Shown piece by piece: positions 54,002 to 63,076 of a DNA stretch of 64,000 nt. Source of the stretch: an uncultured Lachnospiraceae bacterium (GTDB lineage Bacteria > Bacillota > Clostridia > Lachnospirales > Lachnospiraceae). The stretch lies in NCBI GenBank assembly GCA_948794795.1, contig CAQGLR010000004.1:1-64000 (forward strand). Direction: 5' to 3'. The position numbers were made by a program, and so were the translations under genes. Every line of letters begins with the position of its first letter. Position 1 is the stretch's first letter. The notes beneath the pieces are model-generated. The model was not told the DNA's origin. It made no database searches and saw only the letters and a list, made by a program, of their open reading frames with translations.

Positions 54002-56328
54002 TACAATATAACCTCCCTGAATACTTCTTCTGCATCCTGGACATATTTTATATCTATGCCTTCTAAAATCTCTTCTTCTATTTCACCAACATCTTTTTTG
54101 TTCTTCAATGGCACAAGCACAAGCTTTATGCCAGCAGTTTTAGCGGCAAGTATTTTTTCTTTTAAACCACCTATTGGAAGGACACGCCCTCTTAATGTAA
54201 GTTCGCCTGTCATAGCTACATCAGCCCTGGCTTTCTTATCCATAACTGCGGAATATATAGCTGTAGCCATAGTTATACCTGCAGAAGGCCCGTCCTTTGG
54301 CACTGCACCTTCTGGGACATGGAGATGTATATCATGTTCTTCAAAATACTTTTCTGGAAAGCTGTCTGGTACAACAGACCTTACATAAGATAGTGCAATC
54401 TTTGCAGATTCCTGCATTACATCACCAAGTTTCCCTGTAAGTTCAAGCTTCCCTGTACCTTTCATAATATTTACTTCTATCTCCAGCGTATCACCACCAG
54501 CGCTTGTCCACGCAAGACCTCTTACTATTCCAACATCTGGCTGTGTATTTGCCATATTAGCTGTGTATTTCTCTATGCCAAGGAATTTCTTAATATTGCG
54601 TTCTGACACCCTTACTTTACAATCTGCATTGCTGGCAGCTTCCATTGCTGCCTTCCTGCATATCTGCGCAATTTTCCTCTCAAGGTTCCTTACCCCTGCT
54701 TCTCTCGTATAGTTCTCAATAATTATCTTAACTGCCCTGTCTGATATATTAAGCTGTGGTTTTGTCAAACCATTGGCAATTTTTTGCTTTTCTATAAGAT
54801 GTTCCTTTGCGATATGGAATTTTTCATTAGAAGTATAACCTGGCAGCTCTATAACTTCCATTCTGTCAAGAAGCGGCTTAGGAATTGTGTCAGTTGTATT
54901 GGCAGTACATATAAACATTACTTTAGAAAGGTCAACTGGCAGCTCTACATAGTGGTCCCTGAAATTTTTATTCTGTTCAGGGTCAAGCACTTCAAGCAGT
55001 GCTGAAGACGGGTCGCCCTTATAGTCATTTCCTAATTTATCAACCTCATCTAAAAGCATTACTGGATTCCTGGTTTTTACCGTTCTTAATGCAGCAACAA
55101 TTCTTCCAGGCATTGCACCTACATAAGTACGCCTGTGTCCTCTTATCTCTGCTTCATCACGCACACCTCCAAGACAGATACGCACATATTTCCTTCCCAT
55201 AGACCTGGCTACAGACTTTGCAATAGATGTCTTGCCTGTGCCTGGAGGCCCTGCAAGGCATATAACAGGGCTTTGCCCATCTTTTTTTATTGCCTTTACT
55301 GCTATACATTCAAGAACTCTTTCCTTAACTTTCTTAAGCCCATAGTGGTCTTTGTCAAGTATCTCCCTTGCACGCACAACATCTGTATTGCTTTTGCTTT
55401 CCTTTTTCCATGGGATTGCAAATAATGTTTCAATATATCCCCTTATAACAGCATTCTCAGAAGAACTTGAACTTGTAAGCTTAAACCTGCGTATTTCTTC
55501 AGCCAGTTTTTTCTTAACTTTTTTAGGGGCTTTAAGCTTCTCTAAGGATTCTGTATATTTATCTGCATCACTTTCAGAGTCATCCTCACCAAGTTCCCTG
55601 TGTATAGCTTTAACCTGTTCACGCAGGTAATATTCCCTCTGGTTTGTTTCTACCTGTGATTTTACGCGGTTTGCAATATCTTCCTGTATACGCATTATAT
55701 TTATTTCCTTGCCTAATACAACAGAAAGCTGCTCATGCCTGTCTATAATGCTGTCCTCTGAAAGGATTTTCTGCTTTACCAGGTAATTTACAGGAATATT
55801 GGAACATATCTGGTAAACAAGGGTGTCAAGGTCTGCGATATTTAATATTTCATCTACAATCTTCTGGTTAAACCGGCCATTCTTATTTGTATACAGTGAA
55901 AATACATCTTTAAGCCCACGTATCATTGCTGCTGTTTCAAGTGCATATGAAGTATCCCCTGTTTCTGGAAGGCCTGAAACTGTGCCAGACAGATAACCCT
56001 CCCTTGTTTCAAGGTATTCAAGTTTCATACGTTCCCTGCCAATTATAACAACCCTTATAACTTTGCCTGGCATATTAATTATCTGCTTTACCTCAGCGAG
56101 AGTACCTGTTTCAAATAAATCATCCATTCCTGGATTCTCAATATCAGGGTTTTTCTGCGCAACTGTAAATACAAGCTGGCTGCTTCTCATAGCCTCTTTA
56201 AGTGCATTTACTGTAGCATCACGTCCTACCTCAAAATATACGGTTGTTTTTGGAAATACAACAAGATCCCTTAATGTAACTATAGGAACCCCCTCAATTT
56301 TATCTGATATCTCTATACTATCTCCCAT
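54001..56328 (-). CDS. lon: ATP-dependent protease Lon
   Basis: 775 residues. N-terminal LON substrate domain (about 10-200), AAA+ domain with GPPGTGKTSIAKSVA (about 360-375) and LLDEVDK, and C-terminal peptidase with the serine in DGPSAGITMATA and the paired lysine. Degrades damaged and regulatory proteins. Follows clpX after a 77-base gap with a hairpin; the next gene engB overlaps by one base. Confidence 0.96.
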   Translation of the reverse strand: MGDSIEISDKIEGVPIVTLRDLVVFPKTTVYFEVGRDATVNALKEAMRSSQLVFTVAQKNPDIENPGMDDLFETGTLAEVKQIINMPGKVIRVVIIGRERMKLEYLETREGYLSGTVSGLPETGDTSYALETAAMIRGLKDVFSLYTNKNGRFNQKIVDEILNIADLDTLVYQICSNIPVNYLVKQKILSEDSIIDRHEQLSVVLGKEINIMRIQEDIANRVKSQVETNQREYYLREQVKAIHRELGEDDSESDADKYTESLEKLKAPKKVKKKLAEEIRRFKLTSSSSSENAVIRGYIETLFAIPWKKESKSNTDVVRAREILDKDHYGLKKVKERVLECIAVKAIKKDGQSPVICLAGPPGTGKTSIAKSVARSMGRKYVRICLGGVRDEAEIRGHRRTYVGAMPGRIVAALRTVKTRNPVMLLDEVDKLGNDYKGDPSSALLEVLDPEQNKNFRDHYVELPVDLSKVMFICTANTTDTIPKPLLDRMEVIELPGYTSNEKFHIAKEHLIEKQKIANGLTKPQLNISDRAVKIIIENYTREAGVRNLERKIAQICRKAAMEAASNADCKVRVSERNIKKFLGIEKYTANMANTQPDVGIVRGLAWTSAGGDTLEIEVNIMKGTGKLELTGKLGDVMQESAKIALSYVRSVVPDSFPEKYFEEHDIHLHVPEGAVPKDGPSAGITMATAIYSAVMDKKARADVAMTGELTLRGRVLPIGGLKEKILAAKTAGIKLVLVPLKNKKDVGEIEEEILEGIDIKYVQDAEEVFREVIL

Positions 56329-56359
56329 ACTAATATTAATTCTCCATTTATATTATAGA

Positions 56360-56388
56360 AACAGAGGGATTTACTTAACCCCTCTGTT
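56360..56388 (-). terminator. Hairpin between clpX and lon
   Basis: Minus-strand AACAGAGGGG...CCCTCTGTT followed by TCTATAAT. Could partly end clpX transcripts; the TATAAT within may belong to a lon promoter. Confidence 0.5.
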
Positions 56389-56405
56389 CCAGCCTTTTAT
56401 ACAAT

Positions 56406-57683
56406 CTATGCAATTTCATTTTTGGTCCTTCTGCTTGTACGCCTGATTTCGTCATTTACAAGAACCATCACAGGCTCTTCATCTCCTGTAACTGACTCTT
56501 TAGTGATAATACACTCTTTCACTTCATCATCTGACGGAACCTCATACATAGCATCCATCATTATAGATTCCATAATTGCACGAAGGCCTCTTGCACCAGT
56601 TTTTCTTTCAACAGAGCGTTTTGCAACTGCGGCAATAGCGTCATCTTCAAATGTAAGCTTTACACCATCCAGTTCAAACAGTTTCTTATACTGCCTGGTA
56701 ATAGCGTTCTTTGGTTCAACAAGAATCCTTTTAAGTGCTTCTTCATCAAGCAGGTCCAGTGCAACATTTATAGGAAGCCTGCCTATAAGTTCAGGAATAA
56801 GGCCAAACTTAACAAAATCTTCCGGGAGTACCTGGCGGAATAAGTCGCCAATGCTTTCATCCCTTTTTGTAGCAATCTCAGCATTAAACCCAATGGATTT
56901 TTTGCCAATACGTGTTCCAATTATATTTTCCAGGCCGTCAAATGCACCACCACATATAAAAAGTATATTCGTAGTATCAAGCTGGTAAAATTCCTGGTGC
57001 GGATGTTTCCTTCCGCCCTGTGGAGGAACACTTGCAACTGTACCTTCTAGTATCTTAAGTAATGCCTGCTGTACACCTTCACCAGAAACATCTCTTGTAA
57101 TTGAAACATTTTCGCCTTTACGTGTAATTTTGTCAATCTCATCTATATAGATAATTCCATGTTCAGCCCTCTCCATATCATAATCGGCGGCCTGTATAAT
57201 TTTTAAAAGGATATTTTCAACATCCTCACCTACATAACCAGCTTCTGTAAGAGCTGTGGCATCTGCAATAGCAAATGGTACATTAAGTATCCTGGCAAGG
57301 GTCTGTGCAAGGAAAGTTTTACCTGAACCAGTAGGTCCAACCATCATAATATTGCTCTTCTGCAGCTCTACATCCATGCTTTTACCTGAAAGCACGCGTT
57401 TATAGTGGTTATATACTGATACGGAAAGCACCTTTTTGGCGTCCTCCTGGCCTACTACATATTCATCAAGGAATTCTTTAATTTCTTTTGGCTTAAGAAG
57501 GTTTATATCCATATCATTATTGTATAACTCTTCATCTCCGTCATCTTCTATTATCTCAGAACAAAGCTCAATGCACTGGTCACAAATATATACACCTGGT
57601 CCTGCAACCAGTTTGTGTACCTGGTCCTGCGTCTTGCCGCAGAATGAACATTTCAGCTTTATTTCATCCTTTTTTCCTGCCAT
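56406..57683 (-). CDS. clpX: ClpX unfoldase
   Basis: 425 residues. Zinc-binding domain ([11 protein letters not shown]...CDQCIELC, 13-41), AAA+ with [15 protein letters not shown] (about 115-129), [10 protein letters not shown] and C-terminal sensor region [17 protein letters not shown]. Feeds proteins to ClpP. 36 bases after clpP. Confidence 0.97.
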   Translation of the reverse strand: MAGKKDEIKLKCSFCGKTQDQVHKLVAGPGVYICDQCIELCSEIIEDDGDEELYNNDMDINLLKPKEIKEFLDEYVVGQEDAKKVLSVSVYNHYKRVLSGKSMDVELQKSNIMMVGPTGSGKTFLAQTLARILNVPFAIADATALTEAGYVGEDVENILLKIIQAADYDMERAEHGIIYIDEIDKITRKGENVSITRDVSGEGVQQALLKILEGTVASVPPQGGRKHPHQEFYQLDTTNILFICGGAFDGLENIIGTRIGKKSIGFNAEIATKRDESIGDLFRQVLPEDFVKFGLIPELIGRLPINVALDLLDEEALKRILVEPKNAITRQYKKLFELDGVKLTFEDDAIAAVAKRSVERKTGARGLRAIMESIMMDAMYEVPSDDEVKECIITKESVTGDEEPVMVLVNDEIRRTSRRTKNEIA

Positions 57684-57719
57684 TGCTACCTCCCAATAAT
57701 ACTTATGCCATTTTTGTTT

Positions 57720-58307
57720 TTATTTCCTCTTGACAATAATATCATCAATCAGACCATAATCTTTAGCTTCCTGTGCTGTCATATAGTTATCGCGTTCTGT
57801 ATCAGCCTGTATCTGTTCAAGTGGCTTTCCTGTATTAGCAGCAAGTATCTCATTCAGACGGCTTCTTGTCTTTAAAATCTGTTCTGCTACAATGCGGATT
57901 TCTGTCTCCTGGCCTTTGGCACCGCCTGATGGCTGGTGTATCATAACCTCAGCATTTGGAAGGGCAAACCTCTTGCCCTTTGTACCACCTGAAAGCAGGA
58001 ATGCCCCCATACTGGCAGCAAGTCCCATACAGATTGTTGAAACATCACATTTTATATAGTTCATTGTGTCATAAATTGCAAAACCTGCGCTTACAGAACC
58101 TCCCGGACTGTTTATATAGAACTGTACATCCTTTTCTGAATCCTGTGACTCAAGGAAAAGAAGCTGTGAAACAAGAAGGCTTGCAACATCATCATTTACC
58201 TCTCCTGTTAAGAATATAATCCTGTCCTGTAAAAGCCTTGAATAAATATCATATGAGCGCTCACCGCTGCTCGTCTTCTCAATAACATAAGGTATACTAT
58301 ACCCCAT
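57720..58307 (-). CDS. clpP: ClpP protease subunit
   Basis: 195 residues. Serine peptidase chamber for ClpX. Catalytic Ser in [11 protein letters not shown], His in [10 protein letters not shown] and Asp in the [10 protein letters not shown] segment. The ATG at 58307 is chosen over an upstream TTG because [20 protein letters not shown] aligns with known starts. Tail shorter than many, ending IVKRK. Confidence 0.96.
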   Translation of the reverse strand: MGYSIPYVIEKTSSGERSYDIYSRLLQDRIIFLTGEVNDDVASLLVSQLLFLESQDSEKDVQFYINSPGGSVSAGFAIYDTMNYIKCDVSTICMGLAASMGAFLLSGGTKGKRFALPNAEVMIHQPSGGAKGQETEIRIVAEQILKTRSRLNEILAANTGKPLEQIQADTERDNYMTAQEAKDYGLIDDIIVKRK

Positions 58308-58364
58308 AACCAATCACCATGCCTTTCATCCAAAACAGCCATAATAAAGAAAAATACCTTATAA

Positions 58365-59651
58365 TTATTTTTCTACAGAAGCTTCTACTACAAAATCTAC
58401 TGCTTTCTGTACAGCTATATCCATGCGTATCTGTTCTTTTTCATCTTCACCTACAAGTTCCCTGAGCTTGTCAGCTTCCATGTTGTACATTTCTGCCATA
58501 TTTTCAATTTCTTTATCAAAATCTTCTTCTGAAGCTTCGATATTTTCAGCTGCTACAACTGCTTCAAGCACAAGACGGCTCTGTATACGCTTAAGTGCCT
58601 GTGGCTTAAGCTCTTCAAGCATCTTCTGTGGTGTCATGCCTGTAAGCTGCATATACTGCTCAAGTGAAAGCCCCTGGCTCTGGAGGCGCTGTGCAAACTC
58701 CTGTGTCATCTGCTGTGTCTGTGCATTAACCATAGGGTCTGGAATATCCATCTGTGCATTTTCAATAATTGCACCAACTACTTCCTCTTCTTTTTCTCTC
58801 TTAAGTGCTGCTTCTTTATTCTCTAAAAGCTTTTTCCTAAGGTCTTCTTTATACTCGTCAAGAGTGTCAAAATCAGAAACTTCCTGTGCAAATTCATCAT
58901 CAGCATCTGGAAGCTCTTTCATTTTAATTCCATTAATCTTTACTTTAAATAAAGCTTCTTTGTTCCTAAGTTCCTCTGCCTGGTACTGGTCTGGGAATGT
59001 AACATTTACTTCAACATCATCACCTATATTTTTTCCAATAAGCTGCTCTTCAAAGTTATCAATAAATGTATGGGAACCAATTACAAGTGAATAATCCTCA
59101 GCCATTCCTCCCTCAAACTGCTTACCATCAACATAACCGTCAAAATCTATAGTAACAGTATCCCCATCTTCTACTGCCCTGTCTTCAATTGTAATCATAC
59201 GTGAATTATTTTCTCTTACTTTATTGATTTCTTCTTCAATTTCTTCATCTGTAACTTCTGCTTCTTTACTCTCAACTTCTATCCCTTTATACTCACCAAG
59301 TGTAACCTCTGGTTTAACAGCTACAGTAGCAGTAAAGATAAATGGCTGGCCTTTCTCTATCTGCTCAACTGCTATTTCAGGCTGGGAAACGATTTCTAAA
59401 CCGCTTTCTTTAGCTGCATCCTCATATGCATCAGGAACAAGTATATTTGCAGCATCTTCAAAAAATATTTCTGCACCATACATCTTCTCAATCATTGCAC
59501 GCGGAGCCTTTCCCTTGCGGAAGCCAGGCATTGCTATTTTATTCCTGCTCTTTTTGTATGCTTTGTCAAGCGCCAAATCTAGTTCTTTTGCAGGAACTTC
59601 AATAGTAAGCTTTGCCATACTCTTCTCTAACTTTTCTACCTGTACACTCAT
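58365..59651 (-). CDS. tig: Trigger factor
   Basis: 428 residues. Ribosome-bound chaperone. N-terminal ribosome-binding part with FRKGKAPRAMIEK, peptidyl-prolyl isomerase domain (about 150-245, VEDGDTVTIDFDGYVDGKQF) and helical C-terminal chaperone part. The ATG at 59651 follows AAAGGAGG; an extended frame upstream to 59738 overlaps the promoter region. First gene of the tig-clpP-clpX-lon-engB cluster. Confidence 0.95.
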   Translation of the reverse strand: MSVQVEKLEKSMAKLTIEVPAKELDLALDKAYKKSRNKIAMPGFRKGKAPRAMIEKMYGAEIFFEDAANILVPDAYEDAAKESGLEIVSQPEIAVEQIEKGQPFIFTATVAVKPEVTLGEYKGIEVESKEAEVTDEEIEEEINKVRENNSRMITIEDRAVEDGDTVTIDFDGYVDGKQFEGGMAEDYSLVIGSHTFIDNFEEQLIGKNIGDDVEVNVTFPDQYQAEELRNKEALFKVKINGIKMKELPDADDEFAQEVSDFDTLDEYKEDLRKKLLENKEAALKREKEEEVVGAIIENAQMDIPDPMVNAQTQQMTQEFAQRLQSQGLSLEQYMQLTGMTPQKMLEELKPQALKRIQSRLVLEAVVAAENIEASEEDFDKEIENMAEMYNMEADKLRELVGEDEKEQIRMDIAVQKAVDFVVEASVEK

Positions 59652-59704
59652 TTCAATATTTCCTCCTTTATAATAGACGGGTAATGCCCCGTAATTCACC
59701 ATTT

Positions 59705-59745
59705 GTATAATATAGCACGAACAAACCCCTAAAATCAAGGGGTTT
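59705..59745 (-). promoter_or_regulatory. tig promoter with operator-like dyad
   Basis: A TATATT/TATTAT -10 region (about 59708-59714) and TTGATT -35. The -35 lies within AAACCCCT-tgatttt-AGGGGTTT (59723-59745), an 8-base perfect dyad, suggesting a regulator site. No CtsR or CIRCE site was recognised. Confidence 0.5.
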
Positions 59746-59756
59746 CAAGAAATTTT

Positions 59757-59825
59757 ATATAATAATCCCCATGCTCCGCTTTTTGTGGCACAAATAGTAA
59801 TAAAAAATACTGCTTTTGCATTTTA
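59757..59825. repeat. Dispersed AATCCCCATG repeat, third copy
   Basis: AATCCCCATGCTCC, GTGGCACAAATAGTAATAA and AAAAATACTG align with 5568-5655 and 32183-32275. Confidence 0.6.
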
Positions 59826-59831
59826 ATCTCA

Positions 59832-59895
59832 TTAAGTAAGCCCTTTAAAATACACACTTCTTAAGCGGCAGGTTATGTTTGCCAGGGCTTACTTA
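59832..59895 (+). repeat. Short inverted-repeat element, copy 2 of 2
   Basis: TTAAGTAAGCCCTTTAAAAT, CTTCTTAAGCGG and GCCAGGGCTTACTTA match the reverse of 1184-1258. Next to it (59897-59927) GTCTGGCAGGAG/CTCCTGTCAGAC forms a strong hairpin that may end glmM transcripts. Confidence 0.75.
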
Positions 59896-59982
59896 GTCTG
59901 GCAGGAGTCCAGGCTCCTGTCAGACTGCCGCAAAGCGGCAATGGGGTTATAAGCAATCCGCTTGACACCATGCGGCAATACC

Positions 59983-61323
59983 TTATTCTGTTTTATACTT
60001 TTTTTCTAAAATTCCTGTTATCCTGCCAACGTATTTACTGCACAATTCCTCTGTTTCTGCCTCTGCCATTACACGTATTAAAGGTTCTGTGCCGCTCTCC
60101 CTTATGAGAATCCTGCCATTCCCTCCAAGTGCTTCTTCTGCTTCTTTTACAGCAGCTGCTACATCCTGGTCTTCCATTGCTGCTTTTTTATCAGCAACTT
60201 TTACATTCTTTAGCAGCTGTGGATATATTTTTAAATTCTTCCTTAGTTCTGAAAGTTTTGCCTTCTTTTCAAGCATTACTTCCATAAGCATAAGTGAAGT
60301 AAGCACACCATCACCTGTTACAGCATATTTGCTAAATATAATATGTCCTGACTGTTCACCGCCAAGTGAGTGTCCATATTCCATCATATTGGCATTAACA
60401 TATTTATCCCCTACATCTGTCTTTTCATAAGCAATCCCTGCTTTGTCAAGTGCTTTGTAAAGGCCTATATTAGACATAACTGTAGTAACTATTGTATTGT
60501 TGTTAAGTTCGCCTTTCTCTTTAAGGTAACAGCCACACAGGTAAAGTATTGCATCCCCGTCAATTACATCTCCATTATCATCAACTGCAAGGCACCTGTC
60601 TGCATCACCATCATAGGCAAAACCAATATCCAGATTCTTTTCTTTTACAAATTCCTGGAGTTTCTCTATATGTGTAGAACCACATCCATCATTAATATTA
60701 GTACCATCTGGTTCCATGCCTATTGTGTACGTTTTGGCACCAAGTGCATCAAATACACCTTTGGCAACCGAATATGAAGAACCATTGGCACAATCAAGCC
60801 CTACGCGTATATTTTTAAATGAACGGGTTGCAAGTGACATAAGATAGCCTATATACCTGTGACGCCCTATTGCATAATCAATGGTACAGCCTATATTTTC
60901 CCTTACTGCAAATGGAATAGCGTCTTCTGGCCCATCTATGTATTCTTCTATCTTTTCCTCTATTTCTGCTTCAAGTTTATGGCCATTGCCATTTATTACT
61001 TTAAGCCCGTTATCATAATATGGGTTATGGCTTGCAGAAATCATTATCCCGCAGTCAAACTGTTCTGTCCTTACTACATATGACACACTTGGGGTTGGCG
61101 TTACATGCAGAAGGTATACATCTGCGCCACTTGCTGTAAGACCTGCTGACAACGCATCTTCAAACATATAGCTTGAACGCCTTGTATCTTTTCCTATAAC
61201 AATCCTCGCCTTATGTTCCTGCCCATAGTACCATCCCAGGAAACGCCCGGCTTTGTATGCATGCATAACATTTAAACCAACATTGGCCTCGCCACGGAAA
61301 CCGTCTGTGCCAAAATATTTCAT
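59983..61323 (-). CDS. glmM: Phosphoglucosamine mutase
   Basis: 446 residues. Converts glucosamine-6-phosphate to glucosamine-1-phosphate for UDP-GlcNAc. FGTDGFRGEAN at the start, the phosphoserine in MISASHNPYYDNG, metal loop DGDADRC and C-terminal IRESGTEPLIRVM. The ATG at 61323 follows GGAGG; upstream codons are not conserved. Confidence 0.96.
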   Translation of the reverse strand: MKYFGTDGFRGEANVGLNVMHAYKAGRFLGWYYGQEHKARIVIGKDTRRSSYMFEDALSAGLTASGADVYLLHVTPTPSVSYVVRTEQFDCGIMISASHNPYYDNGLKVINGNGHKLEAEIEEKIEEYIDGPEDAIPFAVRENIGCTIDYAIGRHRYIGYLMSLATRSFKNIRVGLDCANGSSYSVAKGVFDALGAKTYTIGMEPDGTNINDGCGSTHIEKLQEFVKEKNLDIGFAYDGDADRCLAVDDNGDVIDGDAILYLCGCYLKEKGELNNNTIVTTVMSNIGLYKALDKAGIAYEKTDVGDKYVNANMMEYGHSLGGEQSGHIIFSKYAVTGDGVLTSLMLMEVMLEKKAKLSELRKNLKIYPQLLKNVKVADKKAAMEDQDVAAAVKEAEEALGGNGRILIRESGTEPLIRVMAEAETEELCSKYVGRITGILEKKYKTE

Positions 61324-61405
61324 TATATATCTGTCCTCCATTCTATATGTTCCATACTATATGGCTGTCTTGCACGGATATAACCATGCCAGTACAATAA
61401 TAATA

Positions 61406-61434
61406 ATTCTAGCATAACAACTGCTTTAAATCAA
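61406..61434 (-). promoter_or_regulatory. glmM promoter
   Basis: -35 TTGATT, 17-base spacer, -10 TAGAAT preceded by TGC (extended -10). Confidence 0.65.
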
Positions 61435-61609
61435 TATTCTATATGCCGCATTGTTTAACCTGGCACTTAAGTATTTTTACCACTTTAAAGGTGGCAAGTT
61501 TTATATGCTGGCTTGTTAAAATCCTAATGGAACCCCCTTGCCAGCACCATACTAAATTGCATGTAACAATATAGCACCTTATTAGTTTTTACAAGAAATG
61601 GAGAATACT

Positions 61610-61951
61610 ATGAATTACACCAAGGATGATTTTATCAATGATGAAAAAACATTTGGGCTTAGGCTTGCAAGGCTCAGGGAATGTAAAAATATAAGTGCAC
61701 GTGAAATGAGCCTTGCACTTGGGCAGAATAAAAATTATATAAATGCTATTGAAGCAGGCAGGAATTATCCATCTATGACAGCATTTTTATACATCTGTGA
61801 TTATATTGGCATCAGTCCAAAAGATTTTTTCGACCCAGACTACCAGAACCCTGTTCCTCCAAAGAACCTTGAAAATATTTTACGCCAGCTTACTCCTTCG
61901 CAGGCAAAACATGTGTACCAGATTGCACTTGATATTGTTTCCAAAGATTAA
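61610..61951 (+). CDS. XRE-family helix-turn-helix regulator
   Basis: 113 residues. HTH at about 15-70 (LRLARLRECKNISAREMSLA, NKNYINAIEAGRNYPS), then a short C-terminal extension (NILRQLTPSQAKHVYQIALD). The ATG at 61610 follows GGAG six bases upstream. Transcribed divergently from glmM. Target unknown; control of glmM or self is possible. Confidence 0.85.
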   Translation: MNYTKDDFINDEKTFGLRLARLRECKNISAREMSLALGQNKNYINAIEAGRNYPSMTAFLYICDYIGISPKDFFDPDYQNPVPPKNLENILRQLTPSQAKHVYQIALDIVSKD

Positions 61952-61983
61952 TTATTGACAATTATGCAGGATATATACATATT

Positions 61984-62760
61984 TTATTCAAGGAAATGGC
62001 ATGGTTTTTCCCTTTCAGACAATGTTGCAAAGCTGTATCCTGCATCTTTTAACTCCTGGATTATGCCACGCAGTGCATTAAGGGTTTCATTATTGCATCC
62101 TGAATCATGCATAAGGATTACGGGTTCATTATATTTTTTATAATCTTTTCTTATATTCTTCATTATTGATTCTACTGAAGGTGTTCCTACTGAATCTTCT
62201 GCACTTACATTCCAGTCTGCATATTCCAGGCCGCTTTCATGTATTTTATCAATTATATCCTGCCTGAATGAACTTATATACCTGTTGGCACTGCCCCATG
62301 GAAACCTTACAAGTTTTGCTTCATAACTGAACTGCCTTTCAAGCTGTTCCCTTATTTTCATTACATCACGGAAACATGAATCTTCTGTGGCATATATTTC
62401 ATTGGCAACATGGCAGTATGTATGTATGCCTATTTCATGCCCCTCATTTATTTCCCTCTGTATAATGTCAGACATATCCCCGTCTATCTGCTGTCCTATA
62501 AGGAAAAATGTAGCTTTTACCCCTTCTTCTTCTAATATATCAAGATAACTTTCTGTAAGTTTGCTGGGACCGTCATCAAATGTAAGGTAAGCTGTCTTTG
62601 TTTCATTGTCTGTCTGTACATTGTTATTTTCTGTTTTAACAATATTGCTTATAACCGCCACATTATGCCAGGCTGACCTTTCAGCAAACAGGCATGCACA
62701 AATGGCAATGGTAATTGCTATGCAGGCGGCTGCCTTTTTATGTTTTCTTATAAAATCCAT
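61984..62760 (-). CDS. Polysaccharide deacetylase (NodB/PdaA-type)
   Basis: 258 residues. N-terminal membrane anchor/signal (about 9-28), then a NodB domain: motif 1 LTFDDGPS (59-66), motif 2 GIHTYCH (metal histidines), motif 3 RFPWGSANRY, and late motif VILMHDSG. Probably removes acetyl groups from peptidoglycan or a related polymer outside the cell. Faces the XRE gene. Confidence 0.9.
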   Translation of the reverse strand: MDFIRKHKKAAACIAITIAICACLFAERSAWHNVAVISNIVKTENNNVQTDNETKTAYLTFDDGPSKLTESYLDILEEEGVKATFFLIGQQIDGDMSDIIQREINEGHEIGIHTYCHVANEIYATEDSCFRDVMKIREQLERQFSYEAKLVRFPWGSANRYISSFRQDIIDKIHESGLEYADWNVSAEDSVGTPSVESIMKNIRKDYKKYNEPVILMHDSGCNNETLNALRGIIQELKDAGYSFATLSEREKPCHFLE

Positions 62761-62961
62761 ACTGTCCCCCGCTTTTACACAAATTTATTAGTTTCCTGTT
62801 ATTCATTATTAATAAAAACAGGTAAACTTAAAATATACTTTCTTTTTAAATTTATGTGCCCATGTTATAAATATTACTGTAATTTTGCGCATATTTTTAT
62901 TGTATTTTTAAAGGATATTCCGTTTGATTTTAAATATAAAGTAAGCTATAATTTTAAACAG

Positions 62962-63026
62962 CCAGGAACTGTTAAGAAATAATCCAGACAAAGCATGTTT
63001 AGTAATTATTTCTTAATTGTTCCTGG
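62962..63026. promoter_or_regulatory. 22-bp inverted repeat upstream of cellobiose phosphorylase
   Basis: CCAGGAACTGTTAAGAAATA (from 62962, 22 bases in all) pairs with its inverse ending at 63026, 20 of 22 matching, with a 21-base loop. It sits 50 bases before the GH94 start. A transcriptional operator, mRNA hairpin or a palindromic repeat are all possible. Confidence 0.6.
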
Positions 63027-63076
63027 CCAGAGCCAGTAAAGTTTTGCAATTTTAAATGCAGGAATGGAGGATATTA

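Noticed and set aside
61984..62760. Chitin deacetylase or spore-specific PdaA
   Set aside because: The NodB motifs do not separate substrates and no spore gene is adjacent, so only the general family is assigned.
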